The notes beneath the pieces were generated by a model. It was not told the origin of the DNA, ran no database searches, and worked only from the letters and a program-made list of their open reading frames with translations. Both the position numbers and the translations under genes were made by a program. Source: Tubiluchus corallicola (lineage: Eukaryota; Priapulida; Priapulimorpha; Priapulimorphida; Tubiluchidae). Taken from it: a stretch of 64,000 bases of DNA. This document shows, piece after piece, positions 47,852 through 58,700 of the stretch. Location of the stretch: NCBI GenBank assembly GCA_030141605.1, contig JAQGDQ010000003.1, positions 2,871,501-2,935,500 on the forward strand. Direction: 5' to 3'. Position 1 is the first letter of the stretch; each line of letters begins with the position of its first letter.

Positions 47852-50416
47852 CTTTTATTCATCTTTTAACACACGCACAGTTGTAATACAATTAATTTGG
47901 TAACAAAAATGTGAAGAAAGGGCAGCGAAAGACCAATTGGTCATCTAGTCAGCTGCCCTTTGTTTAGTGAACATTTTTAATAGGCGCTATGCTACAGTGT
48001 ATTAGTGTTAGTACTGCTTATAATAAAAACTAAATTGTTACGAATGACACTAAATTGATATGCTTATAACGTGTTAGTACAATTCATAAACAGTAATAAT
48101 AAGTGCATAATATAAAAAAAATCAAACTGAACTGAAGTAACAACTGAAACAAGAACTGAAATAAAAATCTGACAACAGAAACATAATAACAATGGCAACT
48201 GAAATTTACTTTAGCATAATTCTTAGACATAAGCAAGCGAATGTGTAATGGAGTCATAATATATCATAATAATGTAAAAAAATACAGAGCGACGTATGAG
48301 ACTTTCTTCAATTTGACGATAAAACTTCTCCTATAATTAGGCTGTATTAAAGCAGTAAAGAAAAGCTGTGTTAAATAGCGATTTTGATTAAATTGGTGAT
48401 TAAATTATTAAATTAATAATTCACCCCGGGAGAGATTAGGAACTGACTTGAAGACGGAGGGCTGGCATTGCTATCCTCTTATATTTACCGTGTTGTGTTT
48501 GATATTTAATAAATGTGAAGTTTGTTAAATAAAGTGTTGATAGTTTGCCATGCCCATCGTGGTTCTCTCACACGCTACGCAATAAACAACAATAATCAGC
48601 AAGCAGCATTAACCACAAGAATAAATAGACTTTAACCAATTATTTTACTAAAACCTCAAAAGGCCCTCAGCATTTCTAAGATTAAGGTGCCCCTATATAT
48701 GTGTGATTCAGAATAAAAACAATACTAAACGGTAAAATGAAATTTCATCTTTTGAAATCAAAAAACTTGCAGTAAGATTTATTTGCAGTAAATGCTAGGG
48801 CAATCAAAAGCAACTGTATTCTCTATCATCACGTTTTTACAAGCTTTGCCACCCTTGAAATATACTATGACACATCACATAATCAATCAATGTCATCATA
48901 TGGGCAGTCAACAGTTCACGCTGGTCAGTAGCCAGAATCTCAATGACCATGCGTGCCGTCATATTGTAAACAAACGCAGAAACCGCCACCCACATTCCGG
49001 TATATTTTACTTTTGGGTATTTATTCGATTTGAAAAAACTGTGTGGGGGACCTCATTAACACCACATGCTGATTCATTAAAGATGTTTCATGACTTTAAC
49101 TTATAAGCTGAAATTAAAGCAACGTTCTGTTAAAGCTATTGTTTGAATAAATGTTGTTTTGTTTCTCCAAGTTTCCCATGCACTGCTAAACAACCAAAAT
49201 AATTGTGGCGTAGGCTGCACTATAGGCCTGTATTCCTCTTTACAACGCTTCTTATAATGTGGTTTGCCAATAAACACTAAGCAACCTGGTTTTGCCTAAT
49301 GTTACTGCCTAATCCTGTATATTGTCATGCTTTATTGTAACTATTTAGTATTTAACTAGAGTGATATTGCCTATACAAGACACCTTCTAGATGTAGCAGC
49401 TCACTGGGGTGTTGCCTAGTGGGATGAGCTTTTTCGACAATCTGTTCCAAGCCAAGCACAGTATTTGGCGTCTCTTCATTCTCCTCATCAGCTTCTGTAC
49501 TGGCTAGATTATCAGCTGCAGTGAGCTGTTTCAGCTCTCGCATGGACGCCTCGAGATTGGTAACCACAACAGCCACGACTAGATTAGCAAAGACAAAGGC
49601 TCCAAGCAAAATAGCAACACCAAAGTAAAACATTCCGCCTATGTAGTAAGAACCACCCAATTCTGAAAAGTTTCTGAATATTTGCATCCATCCGTCCTGT
49701 GTAACGCATATAAAAAGGGAAAACATGGCTTCTGGTAGCGCACCAAAATGTTTAGGTACGATCTCACCAAATAAGGTAACCCCCATTACAGAGAGGACGA
49801 TGATAATGATGAACAGAAGCAGACCAATGTTAGCCATATCTGGAATGGACTGCAGTATAGACTGCATAATCATGGAAAGTTGTGCAAGGCCAGCCACATT
49901 TCGCAAACTTCTGAAAGCTCGAAGTACACGTAAAATGCGCAATATACGACTGCTACCCAAAAATGTGACGTTAGGACCCAGTTGAAGTGCAGCAATCAGA
50001 AAAAAATCGAAAATATTCCAGCCGTCTTTCCAGAAAATCCAAAAGCCATAATACCATTTTAAACCCAGTTCACAAGTAAAAATAGTTAATGTCGATTTTC
50101 CAAATATGGCGAAAAAATGCGGATTAGCTACTGCTAGTTCTTCGTCAGTCTCCAATGCAATAAGAATGGCATTAAAACCAATCAGAAAAAATATCGTGCA
50201 TTTAAAATACGTGCTCTGAACTAGTTTTCCACAAAGTTCTTGGGAAACAAAAGTCTGGATTCGTTCATCGTCTTGGTCAACAATATCGTTGAAATCAACT
50301 AAAGCTTCTTCCTCAATAAACAGATCCTCAGGTGCAACAGCTTCTGATAACGCAACATCATCAAACAAAAACCTACGATTGCATACAACCTCGTGGGACG
50401 ACCGTTTTAGAACCAT
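43963..50416 (-). CDS. CATSPER4: Cation channel sperm-associated protein 4, complete
   Basis: CATSPER4 is one of four pore subunits of the alkaline-activated calcium channel of the sperm flagellum. Exons: 50416-49384, 47801-47581, 44154-43963. Phases agree (1, then 0), giving 481 residues against about 472 in human. S1 is at about 71-88 and S2 at 100-122. GFWIFWKDGWNIFDFF (124-139) leads into S3. S4 at 157-172 has Arg at every third position (six). S5 includes VLSVMGVTLFGEIVPKHF (207-224), and the filter is TQDGW (239-243), the T-x-D-x-W form of CatSper proteins. S6 is at about 261-286. Exons 2 and 3 encode a predicted coiled-coil tail like that of human CATSPER4. The start at 50416 was chosen because the longer open frame upstream lacks family likeness. 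The introns (1.6 and 3.4 kb) are full of repeats. Confidence 0.95.
44257..45563. mobile_element. Inverted-repeat element 1 with internal 40-bp satellite
   Basis: It starts CTATAGGTTTTACACGTCAA and ends TTGACTTGTAAAACCTATAG. The termini are inverted copies, and inward of them lie many copies of a TCAAATGTAGAC/AAGTCAAATGT motif in both directions. Most of the right half is the tandem array at 44898-45525. A related smaller copy in opposite orientation lies at 46648-46918. Both sit where TATAG can be read as a TA-type target. No protein frame is evident. It lies in CATSPER4 intron 2. Confidence 0.75.
44898..45525 (+). repeat. 40-bp minisatellite inside element 1
   Basis: About 15.5 nearly identical copies of a 40-bp unit made of two related 20-bp halves: ACATTTGAATTACCTAAATCT and a TACATTTGAGTTACCAAGAC half. 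There are only a few point changes (AACTACC, GAGTTGCC). The halves match the subterminal motifs of the element, so the array probably grew from the element's own end. It is not a CRISPR array, because there are no unique spacers. Confidence 0.93.
45566..46013 (+). mobile_element. MITE-like element, copy B
   Basis: From ATGGTTGCCGCCATTC at about 45608 it follows copy A (2217-2745), including CGTGACT.TTCGTAA, AAAATTAGCTATCTAAT and ATGATCGCGACTTTA, and the ending CTTCTAACATTTTTTGCA. Its left end is shortened compared with copies A and C. It lies between the two inverted-repeat elements in CATSPER4 intron 2. Confidence 0.7.
46390..46557 (+). repeat. Six GC-rich 28-bp tandem copies
   Basis: The unit CGCGCCACCTGGTAAAACG is followed by CCACTGCAT. 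There are six copies with only one or two changes. It is clearly more GC- and CpG-rich than its surroundings. All three minus-strand frames stay open through it because 28 is not a multiple of three, so these frames are not evidence of a gene. Confidence 0.93.
46648..46918. mobile_element. Inverted-repeat element 2, short copy in opposite orientation
   Basis: It starts TATAGGTTTTACACGTCAAA and ends TTTGAAGTGTAAAACCTATAG-like, so its termini are inverted. Its middle (GTTAACAATGGTTTTCAACA, then AATCTTAAGC) is the reverse complement of 44863-44905 in element 1. At 271 bp, it shows that the family moves as a unit defined by these ends. Confidence 0.75.
47205..47500 (+). mobile_element. Possible solo-LTR-like fragment
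   Basis: A GC-richer block with GTCACGTGATTACGTGATC, CAGCTGGGGAAATTAG and GGGCCTTTGGCATTGCCATC, then GTTGATATTTAATAAACGTG. The later part resembles 48460-48515 (GGCTGGCATTGCTATCCTC, then GATATTTAATAAATGTG). Two copies sharing a promoter-like block followed by AATAAA suggest an LTR, but exact ends and target duplications were not found. Confidence 0.35.
47811..47961 (-). mobile_element. LINE-type 3' end: stem-loop plus ATT tail
   Basis: Read on the minus strand, the stem-loop at 47961-47917 is followed by about 65 bp of 3' sequence and an (ATT)n tail (47850-47811). The stem is AAAGGGCAGC with GCTGCCCTTT. Inside are TGACTAGAT, GACCAATTGGTC and TTTC. A tail of short repeats right after a stem-loop is typical of CR1/L2-type LINE 3' ends. 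It lies in the sense orientation in CATSPER4 intron 1, with the tail only about 8 bp from the acceptor of exon 2. Confidence 0.65.
48425..48600 (+). mobile_element. Second possible LTR-like fragment
   Basis: Contains TTCACCCCGGGAGAGATTAG, GGCTGGCATTGCTATCCTC and GATATTTAATAAATGTG, which parallel 47380-47450. It may be part of the same repeat family. Boundaries are not defined. Confidence 0.3.
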
Positions 50417-52402
50417 CTTACAAAATACAACAGTTAATTCACTAGTTGCATATTCAACAGTAATACAATACGCTGCTATGTGAAAAATACATGTAGTAAA
50501 AATGCATATCACTCGCAAAAGTAAAACACGTGAATAGCAGACAACAAGAGTTGTCAGTTTACAGGTACGCCAGATGGCAGGGCTGTTATACTGCGTGCGC
50601 AGCGCCCTCTCTTCGTCGATTTTTGCAATCAACCATCACATGGATTGAACATAATCACAGAATGAAACTGGCGGAATGAATGGAAACGAAAGTTGCTGTA
50701 AGTTTGCATGACTTGTTCCGTTACTGTGTCTTTATACATTTGAAGTACGAATTACGGAATTTAAAACGCTTACTACATGAAATTTAAATTTTTATGCTTA
50801 TAGCTAAATCCTAATCGTGTTTGTTAGTTCTTCTGTGCTGTAGTGTCTTTTAGAAACTCAGGGTAGCCGCACAAAAACTGCTTTAACTATGTTCAGTCTA
50901 TTGCTCATTAGTCGTGAAATTGGCTTCCAAATTTCTTTTGCAAAGAAAACTTGTGTGGCTCTATGAATACTTTTAATACGCTGAGCCCACTTCATCCCTG
51001 CGGATGTGCCCCCAAATAAGGATATGAAGGCAGGGTTTCTGGAAAACTGGTAAATTCACAGCTTTTCAATAAATTGAATCTCGGAACTATAAATTATTTT
51101 TATTTAGTTGTTGTTTATATCATTAATTTAATCTTATCCACGTTGAGTGTAGCTCATAAGTTAATTTCTTCTGCTGGGGTCATAGCACCGTAATGCACTG
51201 TTAATTAGAAATTTTATAACTTTGTTTTTGTTATATGCGCTAAATGAATGAATAAATAAATCAAAAAATCTAAATTCTACTAAATACAAATCCGAGAAAA
51301 TCGAAGTAATTAATTTCTCTTCACGTTTATTCTAAAAGTCTGATTTACCCCTTCGAAACTCTTAAAAATCAAATTCAGTTAAACTTACTAAATCAATAAT
51401 CACTCAAACTGGCGGTAAGCAATTGGTTTCATTGGTAAGTAGGGCTTAGTATACATATTAGTCCTCTGAGATAAAGCCTCTTGTTCATATTGTGTAATTC
51501 GTGAGCCTAGACCAGTCATGACTTAGAAATGGCTGGAGTCTTATTATTCTCCTGAGTGCAGGGTTTGCTGGGTATCTTTTTCATTAGTTGTCAAAAGTGG
51601 TCTAAGTGAAAAATATGAAGTTTTACATGAGATGCTTAAGTGGTCTATCTTTGTAGGCCTTGCGTAGCTTTCTATACATTCTGACAAAGTTTAGAGCTTT
51701 CAGCCGGAGTAACGACTCGATGCTGATGCTTTGAGTGCCAGGTGCTGCACAACTTATCTGAGCAATCTCGAGGCAAATAAATACTACTAATGACCTCTTT
51801 GTTTTATAAATCTAGATTTCAGTTACTCTGGCACTGTACAGTTTTCGAATATTTTTGCCTCTTGCGAATGTATACTTGCTAACCCTTTTTTTAGATATTT
51901 GGCTTACTAATCCTCTGCCCTTTGTGTAAATACTTATTTCACTTGTCTTGCAGTAGTATTCTTAAATAGTGATTTTTAGTTAAGTTTTTTACTCTCTTGT
52001 GGTACTTGTAATGTACAGAAATAAACATGAAATGTGATAAATAAATTTATTTTGTTTTATAAATTTATGTAATCACTCGAATGCTTGCAAGTAGAAAAGT
52101 TGAAATGTCGCTGATACCAGGTAATCAATCTTCATAGGTACCTAAGTACCCAAATTCATCTATCAGTGCACAATATACATTTCTACGTTTCTCCTTCAAT
52201 TAGTTTGCAAAAGATACGAACTTGCACGGAAGTTTCATAACCCTTCTTTTGCAGCTATCATTATCCCAACAGAATTACTTCATCATGTTTATGCGGTTTG
52301 GCTATTCATACTGTATTGATTTATAAACTGTCGGTATGGAAGTGCTCTTTGAAAGGAAAATTGACTTAGCTACATATGACTAACTTTAAACATTGCTATA
52401 AG
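50417..52402. other. Region upstream of CATSPER4; no other gene seen
   Basis: The first 220 bp, including a GC-rich patch TGCGTGCGCAGCGCCCTC at about 50593-50610, is the likely CATSPER4 promoter and 5' leader. The rest is AT-rich with no supported exon. A 5' leader exon of the plus-strand TGR gene could lie further right but cannot be identified. Confidence 0.5.
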
Positions 52403-52662
52403 CAGGACTGGATTACCCTTTAGGCTAGTATAAGCTGCAGCCTAGGGCACCTTGAGCTTATACATTTTTTATTTATTTTTTATTGACGAACAAAAAATAG
52501 CTGTTTCGGTTTATTTAAAGAATATGCAATAAGTTTATTTCAAGCTTTGTACATGTCGCAAAACTATATCACAACTAAAAATATTCAAGATGGGTGTGGG
52601 GAAGTCTGGGGGGCCCATAATTTCATTAGCCTAGGGCCCCAAAAGGCCACAATCTGACCCTG
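52403..52662. mobile_element. Short hAT-like MITE
   Basis: The left end is CAGGACTGGATTACCC, and the right end on the opposite strand reads CAGGGTCAGATTGTGG. GCTATAAG (52395-52402) and GCTGTAAG (52663-52670) flank it and match at 7 of 8, an 8-bp target duplication. Inner inverted motifs GCCTAGGGCAC and GCCTAGGGCCCC lie near both ends. The element is 260 bp with no coding capacity. The CAGGGCCGGATT-like terminus is common in animal MITEs. Confidence 0.8.
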
Positions 52663-53800
52663 GCTGTAAGGAATGTGCAAATGTACAAATTTTTCTGCTG
52701 CCAGAGAGAGAATAGCTCTTTGGTCACCACAAATACTTCCCATATGAAAATAAAAACTTTTGTCTTTAGAAAAAGCCTTTGGAATTTAATGCTGAATGTT
52801 ATAGGCTTTTTAATAAAGAAATTGTGCATATTTTCCGTAGCATTAGCCAAAAACACATCAAGATTCAAATTATTTGGCATAATTGCTTAGAACTGCTACC
52901 AGCTACCAACAGGATTTCAGATTAAAAACTTTAGCCTCGTTAAACATACATATTTATGAATTCGGAAATGGTTACTGCTCGGTGTAAAAATTTAATTTAA
53001 TCTCATGGGTTTGCAAATTGTCTCAAAAATCAGAAAATGTACAGTGCTTTAACTGTATGACAAAAACAAGAACCGCCCTGGTACAGAAGTTGCTTACGTC
53101 GTCAAATGATCCTCAATTGTCTGCGTAAACTTTCAGTTTAGAGGTCTGCACAGGCATGGGCTAGCCCGTAGGCCTGTACCTGGCCTGTCCGACGGGCAGG
53201 GTAAGGCCAGTATTTTAAGTGAATGTAGGAGGAGCAGACACAGGCTTAACTTTTATGGTAGCGTGAATTAAGCACACTTTGTCGCATTTTTAATTTATAC
53301 AGTTTATACACAGATTATTTACTCCTCAAGCAAATAATGTAAATAATTTATAAAAGCAGCACCTGGCTGATAAAGACAGATTATTAACTCTAATGTTTTA
53401 GCTCTAAACTGATAGGGTTTCCTAGCGCTCTAAACTGATAGGGTTTCCTAGCGTTAATCAGTGCAATGCTTCTAGTATGTTCATTTTACTATGCACATAA
53501 TAATTACATAAAAACAAGCAGTGGATTTCTGGCTTAGACAGCTGTGAGCTGCTTCTATTCATTTTTCATCACATACTGACCAGGCACAAGCCTTAATTTT
53601 GTTGATTTTGACCAACTGGGCGGCTTGGTTTTATCAACTAGTTGACAGGCATGGGCCGGCCGGACCGCTGTTCCAGCTGATCTTGCACTCAGATAATCGA
53701 AAAACTGGCTACTCAAAATTCATATAAACGTTCATTAAATGCCCGTTGCTGTTCCCAAAGCATTCAAGAAGTGCTTTGGTCACCTGTAACTAATTTATGA
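52663..53800. other. Intergenic; short duplications only
   Basis: No gene is seen. A perfect 26-bp tandem duplication is at 53401-53452 (unit GCTCTAAACTGATAGGGTTT plus CCTAGC). Two GC-rich patches, at about 53145-53215 and 53640-53690, share ACAGGCATGGGC in direct orientation and may mark another old element of about 0.5 kb, but no inverted ends were found. Confidence 0.5.
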
Positions 53801-53805
53801 TCATT

Positions 53806-54185
53806 ATGCATTACTTGCTAAACTTTGTGAAGCACCTAATGTCTGATTATTATGCATTGCTAAACTTTGTGAAGCACCTAATGTCTGATTATTATGCATT
53901 GCTAAACTTTGTGAAGCACCTAATGTCTGATTATTATGCATTGCTAAACTTTGCGAAGCACCTAATGTCTGATTATTATGCATTACTTGCTAAACTTGAT
54001 GAAGCACCTAATGTCTGATTATTATGCATTGCTAAACTTTGTGAAGCACCTAATGTCTGATTATTATGCATTACTTGCTAAACTTTGTGAAGCACCTAAT
54101 GTCTGATCATTATGCATTACTTGCTAAACTTTGTGAAGCACCTAATGTCTGATTATTATGCATTGCTAAACTTTGTGAAGCACCC
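53806..54185 (+). repeat. 42/46-bp minisatellite
   Basis: About nine copies of a unit starting AATGTCTGATTATTATGCAT and ending TGCTAAACTTTGTGAAGCACCT. Some copies carry a 4-bp insertion (ATTACTTGC), giving 46 bp. The apparent 73-codon frame at 53797-54018 reflects the period of 42. Confidence 0.92.
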
Positions 54186-54821
54186 TGTTTTGGGGATAAA
54201 TACCGCCACAGATTAGCAAGAAACTTGTACATATTCTGAAAGCTTATTTCATCAGAAATTTGGTTAAGCATGACTTGAAAACGTTCATTGTACAAGTACA
54301 TGGAAAATAGCACTCAAGTACCAAGTACAAGTACAGGACACCATTTCTGACAGTTATTCAACGACTGTTATTCAGTTTTCTGGCCAGAACATAAGCAGAC
54401 TTTTGGTAGCGAGTTTCTGATCTTTTCTCTGGTGTGTACCTCTATGTTCTACGCGTAGTGCGAAAGTATTTTGTGAAAAATGTAACATTTCCAATATCTT
54501 GACTCTATATGCTAGTGTTTGTGCCTCGGTATTGTTTAAAAAACTTCTCAAAACGTCAGAAAAAATGGAGTCATCTTATGAGCAATATTTAGTCTCGCTG
54601 CTGTCGGTCGTATCTAAGTTGTTTTTAATTCGTTACCATGAATGTCAAAGATAGAAGGTTAGACGCACAGGCTTGTAGAATTGCATGGTAGTGTGACCCA
54701 GCGAAGAGACATTTCACTGGGGCCCTCAACCTAACATTTGACTTATTTTCTTGCTGTTAGTGTTGTTATGAGAAATTCAGAAAGAATGGAAGGAGTTTAC
54801 AATTCCTCACGTAATTTAAAT

Positions 54822-54869
54822 ACCCTAACCCAAATCCTAACCCTAAATCTGACCCTAACCCACCCTAAC
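54822..54869 (+). repeat. Interstitial telomere-like repeat
   Basis: Five CCCTAA units, some perfect and some with one-base changes, in 48 bp: ACCCTAACCCAAATCCTAAC, then CCTAAATCTGACCC and TAACCCACCCTAAC. CCCTAA/TTAGGG is the ancestral animal telomere repeat. The tract is short, degenerate and far from any other telomere feature, so it is an interstitial site. Confidence 0.8.
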
Positions 54870-55735
54870 ACTAATCAGCTTTTTGAACTAATTTTTTGTG
54901 TGGGGGGAATTGTAAACTTCAGCCATGCAACTAGTAAACTTGATTGCTGCTTGTAGTGGTTAGATGCCTGGAGAACTAACTTCACTAGTTTTAACTGTTT
55001 AACGTTACACTTTTCTGTTTGTAAAATTTATGGCAGTTTACAAGTTTCCCCCCCCCCCCATCTCCCCAATGTTTTTGTAAATGCAGACTTGGTCAAACTT
55101 GGCACTAATAACTTCTCTGAGTGTTTCTTAGGGTAGCATCATCTTTTCATCTTTGAAATGTGCCAACAAATCGGTTACATCAAAATGGGAACAAATATTT
55201 CCAGGACGATAAACTTAGGCAAGTGCGTTACGTTTAGTCATTTACTGGAATTTTTTGACAGCATTGATCAGTAAATTGTCAGCTAAACTACTAGACCTGC
55301 CTTTGGGCTTGAACCTTGAGTCACTTTAGCTGACCTAAATTTCGCGTCCACGTCTATTATAGGCGTCAACCAGGGTGACAAAGCATTTTCTGACCAAGCT
55401 GCTTTGCTTTTCAAATTCTGTGTACGAGTCTCAAGATGTGAAATCTATGAACTTAGTCAGGAACTAAATATAGTAGTGTGTGTCATTTTGTATTCTCTCT
55501 TCTATGTTTTTGCTTATTGAAGTGTGTAATCAATTAAATGCTGTCCTTGTGCTAATGGTGTAGGCTATGTAGCTATCAAATGTTTTTTAGAGTAGCATAT
55601 TCAATTTGCTTTCATACTTAAATTGGACTTTTAAAGGTTTGCAATTTATTTGTTTCAGAACTGCGTTATTGAAAACACCGATTAGTTTCAGCGGTTTGAA
55701 TATTCAAGCAGTGACAGGGTTTAACGGCTTACGCA

Positions 55736-58700
55736 ATGGCCCCCGTGGGAGACTCCAACGATGCAAAAAAGATCATCTTAGACTACATTGCCAACAACAA
55801 AGTGATTATTTTCAGCAAAACGACATGCCCGTTTTGTCTCCGGGTGAGAATGCACATTGAAAAACTTTCTTACATAATGATTGACTGATTTCGACTTGAG
55901 GTTTTTAAGAAAAGGACAAGTCGCGTAGCATGTTGGGTATATTTTACTGTTATCACTTAAACTTTGAAAACTGTAACAAAGAAATTTGCACAAAACTGCC
56001 TGTAAAGCATGAAGTTAATTTATACTACCGCTGTATAGAAATTTTTAGGTTCGGTGGTAACCACCGATTACTTGAGAGTTATGATGTAACTAGTGGACTT
56101 CGTAACTCTTTCTAAGCTTATGTTACTTTTGACGGAAATTAACACTGCGCGGCTTTTCTTCAGCCGACGAACGACGTCATTGGTGGAATAATGTGTGTTT
56201 AAAATGGGAGCATCCACACGGGAAATGATCGTAACTTTGAAGTGATTTCACACGAGGTGCTTATCACACTTTTATTACTAAGCCCTTCTAACATTTTTTG
56301 CAAACACAGAAATAAACATAACTTCCCAGAAGGCTTGACCTTTCCTTTAAACGATGCTGTTTCATTTACTGGCTAAGGAGGCAGATTTTATGGCTTGTTG
56401 GACTGTGATCTTCCATACACATGAGTTATTATCATACATCTGTAGTTGTTTTTATCACAAAATAAAACTACCGTAATGTACACAATCCTAATGTGTTGTG
56501 CTAATTCAAGAATGGTTTTCAACCTGATCTGCAATCAGTATTTTTGAGCAGTTTTTACCAGCCAGCAGCATTATGCTGCACAAATAGTTAGTATTAACTA
56601 TTGGAACTTTAGAAAAATTGCAAATGTTAATAATAACTTAAATAATTGCAGTGTTTAAGTTAACTGCGACTATATTTTCTTTCAGGTGAAAAGTCTGTTC
56701 GCAAACATGAATATTCCACACCAAATTGTGGAGCTGGATACGTTGCGTAAGTATGACATCATCGCTATTTACGTTTTCATACTAAATTCAATAGGGTGTC
56801 TGCAGTTTATGAATAGGTGCAGTGGGAAATCAGTCATTTACAAAGATATTATACCAATATCATAAAGTAAGCTAACGTTTACTGCATTTGAAAGTATGAA
56901 ATAGCCCTTATTAGTGCCAGAAACAAGATGATAAGCAGGAAATGGCCTTCATTAGTGCCAGAAACAAGATGATAAGTACGAATAGCCTTCATTAGTGCCA
57001 GAAACAAGATGATAAGTATGAAATAGCCTTCATTAGTGCCAGAAACAAGATGATAACTATGAAATAGCCTTCATTAGTGCCAGAAACAAGATGATAAGTA
57101 TGAAATAGCCCTTATTAGTGCCAGAAACAAGATGATAAGTATGAAATAGCCGTCATTAGTGCCAGAAACAAGATGATAAGTACGAAATAGCCTTCATTAG
57201 TGCCAGAAACAAGATGATAAGTACGAAATAGCCTTCATTAATGCCAGAAAAAAGATGATAACTATGAAATAGCCTTCATTAGTGCCAGAAACAAGATGAT
57301 AAGTATGAAATAGCCTTCATTAGTGCCAGAAACAAGATGATAAGTACGAAATAGCCTTCATTAGTGCCAGAAACAAGATGATAAGTATGAAATAGCCTTC
57401 ATTAGTGCCAGAAACAAGATGATAAGTACGAAATAGCCTTCATTAATGCCAGAAAAAAGATAACTATGAAATAGCCTTCATTAGTGCCAGAAACAAGATG
57501 ATAAGTGTGAAATAGCCTTCATTAATGCCAGAAAAAAGATAACTATGAAATAGCCTTCATTAGTGCCAGAAACAAGATGATAACTATGAAATAGCCTTCA
57601 TTGGTGCCAGAAACAAGGGGATAAGTATTAAATAGCCTTCATTGGTGTCAGAAATAAAATGATAACAGTGTGATTTTAATTTCTTTATTTTTTTATTTTT
57701 TAGTTTTCTAATTAGTTTTAATAGTTTGAAATAAATAATATTCAGTTTGTTCTAATATATTTTCATTGCTTCCACTTTCTACATTTAAATACAAAGAAAT
57801 GTATTTAAATGCATTCTTGCAGCCTGGTATTATCTGTAGATTTCAGTGCAGCAAGTGCAAGTGGCAAAACACCCAGACACTTTAAAGTTCGAATTTGTGA
57901 ACATTTGGGTATTTCATCTAGAACTGGCAAAAAATTCTTCTCATTCAAGATTACTGACCATATTTGTGCCTCTGGTCACAAAGCTGATTTTAACCATTTC
58001 AGCATTGTGACAAGAGTTACAAATAATTGGGACTTATTAATAAGAGAAAGTTTATCTATGTACCCTAATAAGCCTTCTCTTAATGTACAATGCAGTTCAA
58101 TTCCTTTAACTTTATTTTCAAACACTTAGCTATTTGTTGCTGTATCAATTTCTTTTCTACTAGCCTGCTTAATCATCACCTATTTGGCTTTTGTAAATAC
58201 ATAATTAGTGCATTATAGGCTGTGCCTATACAAAATGGTTGTATGCTTATTAATTTACCACCGATGATGATAGCATTAGTGTGTCAAAACGTGTGGCACG
58301 GTTTTTGACTATGTAAAGTAAAAGTTTTAATAAACTTTTGTTGTTTTAACTAAAAATGTTTTTAAGCGCCAGTTTTAAAAGGAAATGACACTATTATCCT
58401 CCATCTTTTCCTGACACAAATGAAGGCTATATCATGCTGTCTTTCAAATGCACTTAACATTAACTTACGACATTCATAGTACAATTGATACATTTTTCAT
58501 GGTTTGAAGTGCGCCAGTAGTGCCAGTATATGATTTAATTATAGACCCACAATGCAAAGAGAGATGCGATAAGTGCGCACCTGATAATTCCCAGAAATTA
58601 TTCGCTTACTGATGTGTTAAAATCCTTCTTGTTTGCGCATGCTACATTATATTTAAAGCTAAACTCGATCAATGAACCACGTGCAACAGTCACATACCTG

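Noticed and set aside
58261-58310. Possible hammerhead ribozyme core in the Penelope 3' region
   Set aside because: GATGA and AAAC-like pieces are present, but the invariant CUGAUGA and GAAA are altered and convincing stems could not be drawn.
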